This document shows, piece by piece, positions 18,717 to 26,937 of a DNA stretch of 64,000 nucleotides. This DNA comes from Ordospora colligata OC4 (Eukaryota > Microsporidia > Ordosporidae), in the NCBI RefSeq assembly GCF_000803265.1, contig NW_014575406.1, positions 124,001 to 188,000 on the forward strand. The letters are read 5' to 3'. The stretch's first letter is position 1. Every line of letters starts with the position of its first letter. A program made the position numbers and the translations under genes. Under the pieces are notes generated by a model that saw only the letters and a program-made list of their open reading frames with translations, was not told the origin of the DNA and made no database searches.

Positions 18717-19331
18717 ATGGAGAAAGATGCATTTGCAAAAAGGTTTGTGGATGCATACAGAAGAAGAAAAGAGCTCCATAACCTGAGAAGGATGGCCTGT
18801 GAGAGAATAAACAAAAAGATGGTTGATCAACAAGTGCTTCGAAGAGCAATTGAGAAGAGCAAAGGAATGAATACAAGTGATCTTCAGCAGAGTCAAACTG
18901 AACAGGCAGCAATATTTGGAACAGGAGCATACAGATTGTCACTGATTGAGATAGGAAGATTGCCAACTGAGGATCCTGAAAGGTTCCATACGGAGACAGC
19001 CATATATCCAATAGGATATGCATGCAGGAAGAAGTATCGAGGGCATGACACATACAACAAGAGATCAAGAGACAGGATTCTTTACATTTGCAGCGTTGAT
19101 GCGGAGAAAGGGCCTGTGATAACGGCGGATGACGGAAGGGAGTGGCATGGCCCTGGGATGTGGGAGCAGTTTGTGAACAGCATTGGGAATGTGGTTGAGT
19201 ATAAGAACATGGAGGAGTTTTTTGGATTCATAAATCCTATGCTAGCCAAGAAAATTGAATCTCTTGGAGATGTCTCGATTTGTAAAAGATATATTCCATG
19301 GAATAAGAGGGCCAAGCTATCAAGCATGTAG
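18717..19331 (+). CDS. FYR-domain (FYRN/FYRC) nuclear protein
   Basis: This is 204 residues. After a basic N-terminus (about 1-60), the FYRN motif appears as TAIYPIGYACRKKYRG, followed by YICSVDAEKGPVITADDG and then an FYRC-like part with WEQFVNSIG and FFGFINPMLAKKIESL. FYR domains occur in MLL/trithorax methyltransferases, TBRG1 and related chromatin proteins. Here the domain stands alone, with no SET, PHD or Jumonji domain in the reading frame. A chromatin or transcription role is inferred. The ATG follows AAACCCTGCTTGA. Confidence 0.75.
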   Translation: MEKDAFAKRFVDAYRRRKELHNLRRMACERINKKMVDQQVLRRAIEKSKGMNTSDLQQSQTEQAAIFGTGAYRLSLIEIGRLPTEDPERFHTETAIYPIGYACRKKYRGHDTYNKRSRDRILYICSVDAEKGPVITADDGREWHGPGMWEQFVNSIGNVVEYKNMEEFFGFINPMLAKKIESLGDVSICKRYIPWNKRAKLSSM

Positions 19332-19426
19332 AGTTTGTTGTGTCATGCGATGGATTTATGCTAATGAGTAGTAAATATGTACGGTGTGATTAAATATTTA
19401 TTGAAAGAATTTATTGAGATTTGGTA

Positions 19427-19951
19427 TTAGAAAGCTACCTTGATGAATAATAAAATGGCCAGGAAAGTAAATACAAATGAAATTATGTATCTGATTGCCT
19501 TAACTTTCCATCGTTTTCTACTCATTACTGCATTCATTTCCTGACCAGCCATGGCTGTGTACCTTTCTGCATCTTCGAGATACTGTGCAATGTTGTCGAT
19601 TGTAAGTCTGGCATCCTGGACTGTGTGGTCGATGTAATCTGCAATCGAGATGATTTCGTAGATGCCTTGTTCAAGTCTAACCATCGAGTTTTGCCTTGCT
19701 ATTGATTCTATGTGTGCTTCACATGCTGATATTTCTATGTCCAACTCTCTATAAGGCATTATGGTTCTGTATCTGTTAATAAGAAAGGAATATTGTCTTA
19801 GCAACCTTGATGGCTGCTGGCAAGACTCAATTAACTTATCACAGAGCTGAACTGCATCCTCAATTGCTACAATGTTTTCTTTGCAAACTGAACCGCTATT
19901 CTCAATCTGATTCAGATGCAGTTCAATCTCACTCAGGACTTCAGAAAGCAT
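19427..19951 (-). CDS. Tail-anchored SNARE-like protein
   Basis: This is 174 residues ending in a hydrophobic anchor (about 152-173, FVFTFLAILLFIKVAF). Before the anchor comes a heptad helix typical of a Q-SNARE (LEQGIYEIISIADYIDHTV, TIDNIAQYLEDAERY) and then a basic juxtamembrane KRWKVKA. A first coiled-coil region (10-80) could be an Habc-like or Qb/Qc N-terminal helix set. The central 'zero layer' glutamine is not obvious. It would mediate vesicle fusion, but which compartment cannot be told. No CCC signal precedes the ATG. Confidence 0.65.
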   Translation of the reverse strand: MLSEVLSEIELHLNQIENSGSVCKENIVAIEDAVQLCDKLIESCQQPSRLLRQYSFLINRYRTIMPYRELDIEISACEAHIESIARQNSMVRLEQGIYEIISIADYIDHTVQDARLTIDNIAQYLEDAERYTAMAGQEMNAVMSRKRWKVKAIRYIISFVFTFLAILLFIKVAF

Positions 19952-20108
19952 GTGAGTGCATCAAAACTTCACGTTGTTTACATTTGCTGTTGAACAACTT
20001 GAAACCGCATCATCAGTTGATTAAATAAACACCTTAATTACGAACGAGGTGATACAAAACAGCATTCAAAATACATAATCAGCTTGCCATCACTGCAGCA
20101 TATTCAAA

Positions 20109-20504
20109 TCATATACAACGCCTTTTTTCAGTCTCAGTTTGCACTATTTCAACTAGAACATCGATTGTGATGTCAAAGGCTCTATGCTTGATATTCACAT
20201 CCTGTCCTCCAGCATCATTAGCAATCAGAGACTTTCGCTTTGATAGCTGCCTGGCATTCTGGAACCACTTCTGAACAGACTTCGGATGCACATTAATCAA
20301 AAGCGCAATATCAAATACGCTCTTCGGCGATGGAAACCTCGACATCCTAAATACACTATTCAGAATGCATGTCTGTAACCTTGTCTTCCGGGGCTGCTGC
20401 TCAGACACCTGGATTTTATGCATCCAGTTAAGCTTCATCAATCCCAGCGCCGCCTCCAACTCTCTGCATTGCAATCTTCTCCCGCCATCAATCATGTCAG
20501 CCAT
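20109..20504 (-). CDS. Homeodomain transcription factor
   Basis: This is 131 residues. A homeodomain lies at about 37-92: helix 1 around RKTRLQTCILNSVFRMS, a loop with FPSP, helix 2 DIALLINVH, and recognition helix KSVQKWFQNARQLSKR with the invariant W-F-N-R. Microsporidia carry a small family of such short homeodomain proteins. The role is DNA binding with unknown targets. The remainder has no further domain. The start is the ATG after GACCCATAC; six upstream codons in frame begin only with TTG. Confidence 0.9.
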   Translation of the reverse strand: MADMIDGGRRLQCRELEAALGLMKLNWMHKIQVSEQQPRKTRLQTCILNSVFRMSRFPSPKSVFDIALLINVHPKSVQKWFQNARQLSKRKSLIANDAGGQDVNIKHRAFDITIDVLVEIVQTETEKRRCI

Positions 20505-20770
20505 GTATGGGTCTGTATCCAAGACTCAGATCCATTTATGCGTTGATATATTAATTATTAACCAGCATAATCAATAACCTCATAACCTATTAATCATCAA
20601 CTGTATATCCCCAAATATTAATAATTCATTTAATAACCATTAGATACTTCCCATGTCACTGTCAATCCCACCTTCATAGGCATCACGAACGACAGCGCTT
20701 TTTCATGCTCTTAGCACGGCTTGCAGTATCAGTCATCAAACAGCCTGGATAAACGCCATTCCATCTTCCA
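20505..20770. other. 266-bp spacer with a GC-richer block of unknown role
   Basis: The left 130 bp are AT-rich, with many TAAT and ATTAAT words, and hold the homeodomain gene's promoter. The right part (about 20650-20770), just past the GluRS stop, is clearly more GC-rich. Only reading frames below 20 codons are found there on either strand. It may be a GluRS 3' flank or a small RNA gene; no RNA family is recognised. Confidence 0.3.
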
Positions 20771-22696
20771 TCAGCATTCAGATCTCTTCTGCTTGGTGAA
20801 CGGCATCATATTGAACACAAATAATGCATCACAGTAATAAAATCCAATCCTTTCAAACTGGACAACCTCACCATGCTTCACATGCATCGCTGCAGACTCC
20901 ACATACCAGTAATCTCTTTTCATTGAATCTTTATTGAATCGCTCTGCAAGATCCTCGCTTTCCACTTCATTCATCAGGCTTCCATACTCCACAAACTCTG
21001 CAATCATGCTTCCCTTCTTTGATATCCATGATATCTTGTTCTTTGTCGTTTTGAAATCTCCCTCAAGATGCAGTTGAATCACCATCTTCTTTATCACTCC
21101 ATCTTGAATCGTTTTGCTTTTAACTATTGCATTTCCCCAGTTCATCAACGTAAATTCTTCTTCTTTTTCTAAAACCTGTCCATCCTCCTGTAAAAGCAAA
21201 ATGCTTTTCGAATAGAAAACTTCCTTCATTCCAAGTTCTGTATTCTTCTTGTGCAATGGTATATGCATTGAATAATCATCCGTACCTTCTACTTCCACTT
21301 CAATCACATCCTTGTGCCTTACACACAAATACCTTGGTGCAACAGGATCTGCCTTCTTCTTGTTAATCGCCCATATCTTGTCCCATGATATTATTGAGCT
21401 TTTCTGAGACATCCCCTGCATCAGAATATACTCCCTCAGCGCCTCCATGCTCATCCCAAGTCTTCTTATTCCTGATATTGTTGCAAGCCTCGGATCATCC
21501 CATCCACTAACAAATTTATTCTCAACATAGTACTTGAGGCTTCTCTTGCTCAAAACAGTGTTCTCAAAGCTCAGTCGCGAAAAGTCGTGGATCTTTGGCT
21601 TGTTCTCAAGTTTAAGATTCTCAATAAACCAGTAATACTGTGCATTCCTGTCACGATACTCATTTGCTCTCAGCGACAGCGTCACCCCCTCCAGACTGTC
21701 AACAATTGGGCATGAAAAGTCATATGTTGGATACACTTTATACCGTAACCCAGTTCTGTAATGCTCACTATGGCACACTCGGAATATCACAGGATCCCTC
21801 ATCGCCTTGTTCACATTCGACATATCCACTTTTGCTCTAATGCAATATCCTCCTGCATTTCCTGCAATCATCTCCTCAAACACCTTTCTGTTAACTTCAA
21901 TGCTTGTATTTCTGCACTGAGACTCAATTCCTTCTCCTCTTTCTTTCCTCATCTGCTCCTGTGGTGTGTTATCTGCATATGCCTTGCCTTCTTCAATCAT
22001 GAAAAATCCATACTCAATAATCCTATCAAAATAATCACTTGTATGCGACACTGTATATTCTGTTATCCCAAGCATTCCAATATCTTTTAAAATCCCCTCC
22101 TCAAACTCCTCACGCTCTTTTTCAGGATTTGTATCGTCAAACCTCACAATCAGCCTTCCTCCATCCTTATTTGCAAAATACCAGTTCAGCAGCACTGCTC
22201 TAGCATGCCCTATGTGCAGTCTTCCATTCGGTTCAGGTGGAAACCTTGTTACTGCCTTCACAGAAGACGCGTCTATTTCAAGATTCCCTTGGTCACCCTT
22301 AAATGCCATATTGAAGTCCTTCAGTAAATTCTTGTTTGTTTTAAATTGCTCTGCATATAGCTCACACACATTTATGAAGTTTTGCATCTTGTTCTTATCT
22401 TTAATTGCCTTATTCATCACCTGATTAATGTTGATCATTCCAAAAATGATATCTTTAAGCTTATCTGATTCAATTCTCTTCACAAATGGATCTAAACACT
22501 CTAGGAACTTTATTCCCTCCTCAATAGAAATCGATAAAGCATATGTATCTAGCACACTTATCAACCCACTAGGTACATGCTCCTTAGGAATACTGTTCAG
22601 TGCATTCGCATATACTGGTGGATCAAACGCATCAATTCCGTACTTTTTGTTCAAGATAAAGTTTATAAGCTCTTCTTTGAGTTCTCTCTTCTCCAT
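20771..22696 (-). CDS. GluRS: Glutamyl-tRNA synthetase, cytosolic (class Ic)
   Basis: This is a 641-residue enzyme that charges tRNA-Glu. The class I signature is HIGH at 161-164 within RFPPEPNGRLHIGH, and the second is VLSKR (KMSKS equivalent). It resembles GlnRS at PEPNG. GluRS is nevertheless favoured by TNPEKEREEFEEGI, MRDPVIFR, EHYRTGLRYKVYPTYDF and EYRDRNAQYYWFIE, all in the eukaryotic GluRS/EPRS pattern. An N-terminal 150-residue segment precedes the catalytic core. It is not fused to ProRS, which has its own gene at 41342. The start is the ATG after TAGCCCATTAAGC; longer in-frame ATGs exist up to 22798 but lack the signal. Confidence 0.92.
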   Translation of the reverse strand: MEKRELKEELINFILNKKYGIDAFDPPVYANALNSIPKEHVPSGLISVLDTYALSISIEEGIKFLECLDPFVKRIESDKLKDIIFGMININQVMNKAIKDKNKMQNFINVCELYAEQFKTNKNLLKDFNMAFKGDQGNLEIDASSVKAVTRFPPEPNGRLHIGHARAVLLNWYFANKDGGRLIVRFDDTNPEKEREEFEEGILKDIGMLGITEYTVSHTSDYFDRIIEYGFFMIEEGKAYADNTPQEQMRKERGEGIESQCRNTSIEVNRKVFEEMIAGNAGGYCIRAKVDMSNVNKAMRDPVIFRVCHSEHYRTGLRYKVYPTYDFSCPIVDSLEGVTLSLRANEYRDRNAQYYWFIENLKLENKPKIHDFSRLSFENTVLSKRSLKYYVENKFVSGWDDPRLATISGIRRLGMSMEALREYILMQGMSQKSSIISWDKIWAINKKKADPVAPRYLCVRHKDVIEVEVEGTDDYSMHIPLHKKNTELGMKEVFYSKSILLLQEDGQVLEKEEEFTLMNWGNAIVKSKTIQDGVIKKMVIQLHLEGDFKTTKNKISWISKKGSMIAEFVEYGSLMNEVESEDLAERFNKDSMKRDYWYVESAAMHVKHGEVVQFERIGFYYCDALFVFNMMPFTKQKRSEC

Positions 22697-22947
22697 GCTT
22701 AATGGGCTAAAAATATTTGTCTGCCACATCTGAGATGCCTGATGCATGTATAAATATGCACTTGAATCTTTCATAGAATACACAAAGTTTATGCTCATTA
22801 TGCTAAAACATGGAGTCTCATGATCTTAAATGCATTACTATGCCATATAGCATGTATATTTCTATCATTCGCATGATTATGCACTTTGCATTGATACATC
22901 TATAATATACAAGTATTTTGTTCAGGTGCGCATAAACTTACAAACCC

Positions 22948-24717
22948 ATGACAGGAAGAGTTCTGTTCATCGACTTTTGCAAAGTGTTGGAAAGAATCAG
23001 TCTGACTTCAAAACGCCTAGAAATCCAAAAGATTTTGACTGATTACCTCAAGGACATTCACAGTAATGCTTCAGAAGCATTGGTTGCTGTTTTGTATCTT
23101 TCCACAGCCACTGTGTATCCAGAGCATTTCAATATTGAACTGGGAGTGGGAGAAGGCATGTTGATGGGAATTGTTGCTGAATACACTGGTAAGTCGATTG
23201 CTGGCATTAAGAACGAGTATTCGAAGGAAGGAGATCTGGGAGTTGTTGCAATGAAGTACAGAGTGTCACAGTTATTTATCTCGCAGGTACAGCTAGATGT
23301 ACAAATAGTGTTTGATGGATTAAGAAGAGTTGCTAAAGAACAAGGCACAAAGTGTGTCTCAGTGAAAAAGATGATAATTCTTGGGATAATGTCGAAGTGT
23401 TCACCTCTTGAAGCAAAGTATCTCGTTAGGCTTATAGAAGGAAAGCTCAAGATTGGGCTGGCATTGAAAACTGTGTTGATAAGCCTTGCAGGTGTGTTTT
23501 TAGAAGACATGGCATACGAAGTCAAGTCTGCATTTAACCGACAGCCTGACATCGGAAGACTAGCGGAGTGTATTATTGAGCATGGAATTACAGGCCTTAG
23601 AGAAAATTTTCAGGTAACACCGGGAATTCCACTGAAGCCGATGCTGGCGAATTCATCGAATGGAATAACAGCAGCATTCAAAAAGGTTGAGGGGTTTGAA
23701 TTTATCTGTGAATACAAGTATGACGGAGAACGGATTCAAATACATAAGCATAGAAGCAAAGTGGAAACATTTAGTAGGAATTCGGAAAACAGCACTGAAA
23801 AGTACCCGGATCTGATGGAAGTGTACGATGTGTGTTCAAAGGACTTTATTGTTGATGGCGAGGTGGTTGCGTATGACATAAATGAGAAGAAGATCCTGCC
23901 ATTCCAGACATTGACAACAAGAAAGAGGAAGAGAGTTGATGAGAAGAAGATTGATGTGCATGTATGTGTTTTTGTGTTTGATTTGATATACTTCGATGGA
24001 AAGTCTTATGTTGACGAGCCGCTTGAGAAGCGAAGAAGCATCCTCCACAATGAATTCAAGCAAATTGAAGGCAAGTTTTGCTTTGCAGAGTCTATGGATT
24101 GTAAAAAAGCTGAGGATGTGGAGCAGTTTTTTGAAAAGTCTGTTGAAGGAAGTTTTGAAGGTATAATGATGAAGACTCTGGGTACAGATGCCGTGTACCA
24201 TCCGTCGCAGAGAAGTAATAAGTGGATCAAGATCAAGAAGGATTATCTAGAAAACATATCTGACTCATTGGATTTAGTTGTTATGGGAGCATACTATGGA
24301 AAAGGGAAGCGAACAGGATGGTATGGTGGGTTTTTGCTTGGTGTATACAACGACGAGGAAGATAAGATTGAGAGCCTGTGTAAGATAGGAACTGGGTTCG
24401 GAGATGCGTCTTTGGAAAGTATATATGAGCAATTGAATAATAGTTTATGTACAGCACCGAAGAACTATGTATATAAGGACAGTGTCAAGCCTGATGTATG
24501 GGTAGAAGCCAAATATGTATGGGAAGTTAAGGCAGCAGGCATCTCAGTCTCACCAATATACTGTGCTGGCGCAATGGATGGAAAGGGAATGTCTCTGCGA
24601 TTTCCAAGGTTTGTGAGGGAGCGAAGAGATAAGGAAGTTAAGGATGCGAGTACGTCTGCACACATAAGGCAGATGTATCTGGATGCAAATGTTGAGGACT
24701 CTGAGGAGATGTTCTGA
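22948..24717 (+). CDS. CDC9: ATP-dependent DNA ligase I
   Basis: This is a 589-residue ligase. The DNA-binding domain occupies the first 220 residues. The adenylation lysine is K257 in EYKYDGERIQIHK, followed by FSRNSE, DFIVDGEVVAYD, FEGIMMKTL and KWIKIKKDY. The OB-fold ends with SLRFPRFVRERRDK. It joins Okazaki fragments and closes repair nicks. It is shorter than yeast Cdc9 and starts almost at the DNA-binding domain, so an N-terminal PCNA-binding motif and organelle targeting are not seen. The ATG directly follows ACAAACCC. Confidence 0.95.
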   Translation: MTGRVLFIDFCKVLERISLTSKRLEIQKILTDYLKDIHSNASEALVAVLYLSTATVYPEHFNIELGVGEGMLMGIVAEYTGKSIAGIKNEYSKEGDLGVVAMKYRVSQLFISQVQLDVQIVFDGLRRVAKEQGTKCVSVKKMIILGIMSKCSPLEAKYLVRLIEGKLKIGLALKTVLISLAGVFLEDMAYEVKSAFNRQPDIGRLAECIIEHGITGLRENFQVTPGIPLKPMLANSSNGITAAFKKVEGFEFICEYKYDGERIQIHKHRSKVETFSRNSENSTEKYPDLMEVYDVCSKDFIVDGEVVAYDINEKKILPFQTLTTRKRKRVDEKKIDVHVCVFVFDLIYFDGKSYVDEPLEKRRSILHNEFKQIEGKFCFAESMDCKKAEDVEQFFEKSVEGSFEGIMMKTLGTDAVYHPSQRSNKWIKIKKDYLENISDSLDLVVMGAYYGKGKRTGWYGGFLLGVYNDEEDKIESLCKIGTGFGDASLESIYEQLNNSLCTAPKNYVYKDSVKPDVWVEAKYVWEVKAAGISVSPIYCAGAMDGKGMSLRFPRFVRERRDKEVKDASTSAHIRQMYLDANVEDSEEMF

Positions 24718-24808
24718 GAATGCACTGCTATACCTGCAATGATTGAAATGCATGAGGCATGACAGATGAGAGGGCCTGAAAAATTTATGTTATGTTTAGA
24801 CTCACCCC

Positions 24809-26929
24809 ATGGACCAAACAGAAGTCAATTACAATAATGGCCATGAGGTAGATGAAGGGATACGCCCTGAGCTGATTTTTGATTCAAGTGGGTATTATAG
24901 ATCCACGATTACAGCTATTCCAGATAAGGATGGCGCTCTGAAAGTGTCTGGAATTCCATTTGTTGTGAGCGTCAACCTAGAGAATTATGAGAATGAAAAT
25001 GTTCCTTTATGTGATGGAGAGATCGTGCGATGTGAGTATTGCAAGTCGTACTTGAATCCATTTGCTGAAATTATTCCACCAGGACTGAAGTGGAAGTGCA
25101 ATATTTGTTTAAAAACGAACGATTTGGCTATGGCGTTCCAGGTAACAAGCAGAAGCTCATCAGCGGGCGGAAGCATGTTTGATCCACGTGCTAATGCAGT
25201 ATGCAATCGAGACTATTCAGGCAGGATTGAATTGAGAAGCATGGTGTATGAGTTGGAAGCGCCACCAAATTACTCACTGAAGACGCCGTCACCGCCATTG
25301 ATATGTTTTTTGATAGAGGCCACGTTTGAGTGTATGAAGTACAGGACGATTGACTCAATTGTGAGGAGCATTATTGATGGATTGAATCCGGGGTCATTTG
25401 ATGCGAGAGCAAAGATGATGTTTATGTTTTTTGACTCTTCGGTGTATCTTCTGAGGCAAGATGGGGACTTCACAATTATTTCAGATGCATCTTTTATTCC
25501 ATTCTTTGTTGATGATGAGTTTCTGTTTCCACTAGGACATTCGGTAGATGCATCAAAGCTGAATGCATTTTTCTCAAGTAACAAGTCGACCAGAAATAAC
25601 TACGGAGATGCGATTAGAATAGCAGAAAGTATTATTGGGCCGAATGGCGGATGCATAGTTTCGTTTGTGACGACGCATCCTAATATGGGGCCTGGTGTTG
25701 TCGAACCGTCTCAAAGTGGATTAAGGTGCAGGTCTGTGTTCTACAAGGAGATGGCTGCTCTGCTGGCAAAGAAGTCAATTTCAATGACGCAGTTTTTATT
25801 TCCTCGTCTAGGGATCGATCTTCCGACGCTGAGTGTGCTTAGCAAATACACAGGAGGGATGCTTTATTATTATCCAAACTTTGATGGCGCAGATCCTATA
25901 TTTGTTACAAAGCTTGCAAACGATCTGGCAGCTCATCTTGATCTTGATATTGGGATGTATGGAATGTGCAGGATCCGGGCAAACTCGTCTGTGTTTATCA
26001 AGGAGTACTTTGGGTCTTTGCACCATAGATCGGCAGATTTGCTTTCATTTTCAACTTTTTTCCCTCCGCATACCTTTAGCTTTGAGGCTGAGTTAGTCAA
26101 GGAAGATGGATCAAAGGGTGTGTGTTTCCAGGTTGCGATTCTTAGGACACTTAGAACTGGAGAGAGACGAATTAGGGTGGTTAACTTCTACATTGATAGG
26201 ACACTGGCTTCTATCTATACGATTGTGGACTGCTGTGCAATAGCACATGCATTTGGAATGAAGGCGTTTTTCTTTGAGTCTAAGGAAAGAGGAGGGGGAA
26301 TTGAGTATTTGAACAAGTGTATAAGGGAGATAGTGAAGGCATATAAACAGCATTCGAACACAACAGCGATGTTACCACAGTCTCTTGAGATGCTACCCAT
26401 GCTTGTTCTGTCCTTGTGTAAGTCGATTCCATTAAGACCTGCATCATACACGCCTGTAGATTATAAGTCCTATTACACATATCTGATCAGCAACTCGTAT
26501 CCAAAGCTTGTGGATGTGATAATATATCCTACGCTTATTGCATTGCACAGGCTTGATGTGCTGCAGCCATTGAATCTTACACTCAACTGCCTAGAAACTA
26601 ACGGGCTGTATCTTCTGGACACAGGAGTCACAATATTCTTCTTTGTTGCCAGAGATTGCGATCCGTCGCTTCCAGAGCTGCTTTTTGATCCATCGATGGG
26701 ATCTGAAAGATTTATCTTTGATCCTGAGCGGAATGAGTTCAGTGATGCAGTTAGTGAGATAGTCCGCAGTTTGAGGAGCAATAGGTACCTTACGCCTAGT
26801 TATGTGCTTGTGAGGGATGATGGAAAAAGCAGCATATACAAGGATATATTCTTCACGTATTTTGTAGAGGATGAGCTATATGGGCTTCCGTCGTATGCTA
26901 AGTTTTTGGAGATGTTGAAGAGTCAATAA
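24809..26929 (+). CDS. SEC24: COPII coat subunit SEC24
   Basis: This is 706 residues. A zinc finger (CEYCKSYLNPFAEI, then CNIC) is followed by a trunk (FLIEATFECMKYRTIDSI and so on), beta-sandwich, helical (EYLNKCIREIVKAYK) and gelsolin-like domains in Sec24 order. Sec24 selects cargo for ER-to-Golgi vesicles as the heterodimer with Sec23. It lacks the long proline-rich N-terminus of yeast Sec24. A second Sec24-type gene is at 55535. The ATG follows CTCACCCC. The next gene starts 8 bp after the stop. Confidence 0.9.
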   Translation: MDQTEVNYNNGHEVDEGIRPELIFDSSGYYRSTITAIPDKDGALKVSGIPFVVSVNLENYENENVPLCDGEIVRCEYCKSYLNPFAEIIPPGLKWKCNICLKTNDLAMAFQVTSRSSSAGGSMFDPRANAVCNRDYSGRIELRSMVYELEAPPNYSLKTPSPPLICFLIEATFECMKYRTIDSIVRSIIDGLNPGSFDARAKMMFMFFDSSVYLLRQDGDFTIISDASFIPFFVDDEFLFPLGHSVDASKLNAFFSSNKSTRNNYGDAIRIAESIIGPNGGCIVSFVTTHPNMGPGVVEPSQSGLRCRSVFYKEMAALLAKKSISMTQFLFPRLGIDLPTLSVLSKYTGGMLYYYPNFDGADPIFVTKLANDLAAHLDLDIGMYGMCRIRANSSVFIKEYFGSLHHRSADLLSFSTFFPPHTFSFEAELVKEDGSKGVCFQVAILRTLRTGERRIRVVNFYIDRTLASIYTIVDCCAIAHAFGMKAFFFESKERGGGIEYLNKCIREIVKAYKQHSNTTAMLPQSLEMLPMLVLSLCKSIPLRPASYTPVDYKSYYTYLISNSYPKLVDVIIYPTLIALHRLDVLQPLNLTLNCLETNGLYLLDTGVTIFFFVARDCDPSLPELLFDPSMGSERFIFDPERNEFSDAVSEIVRSLRSNRYLTPSYVLVRDDGKSSIYKDIFFTYFVEDELYGLPSYAKFLEMLKSQ

Positions 26930-26937
26930 AGTTTGTG

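Noticed and set aside
22697..22798. 34-residue N-terminal extension of GluRS
   Set aside because: In-frame ATGs exist, but the TAGCCCATTAAGC signal sits at the shorter start and the extension does not look like a targeting peptide.
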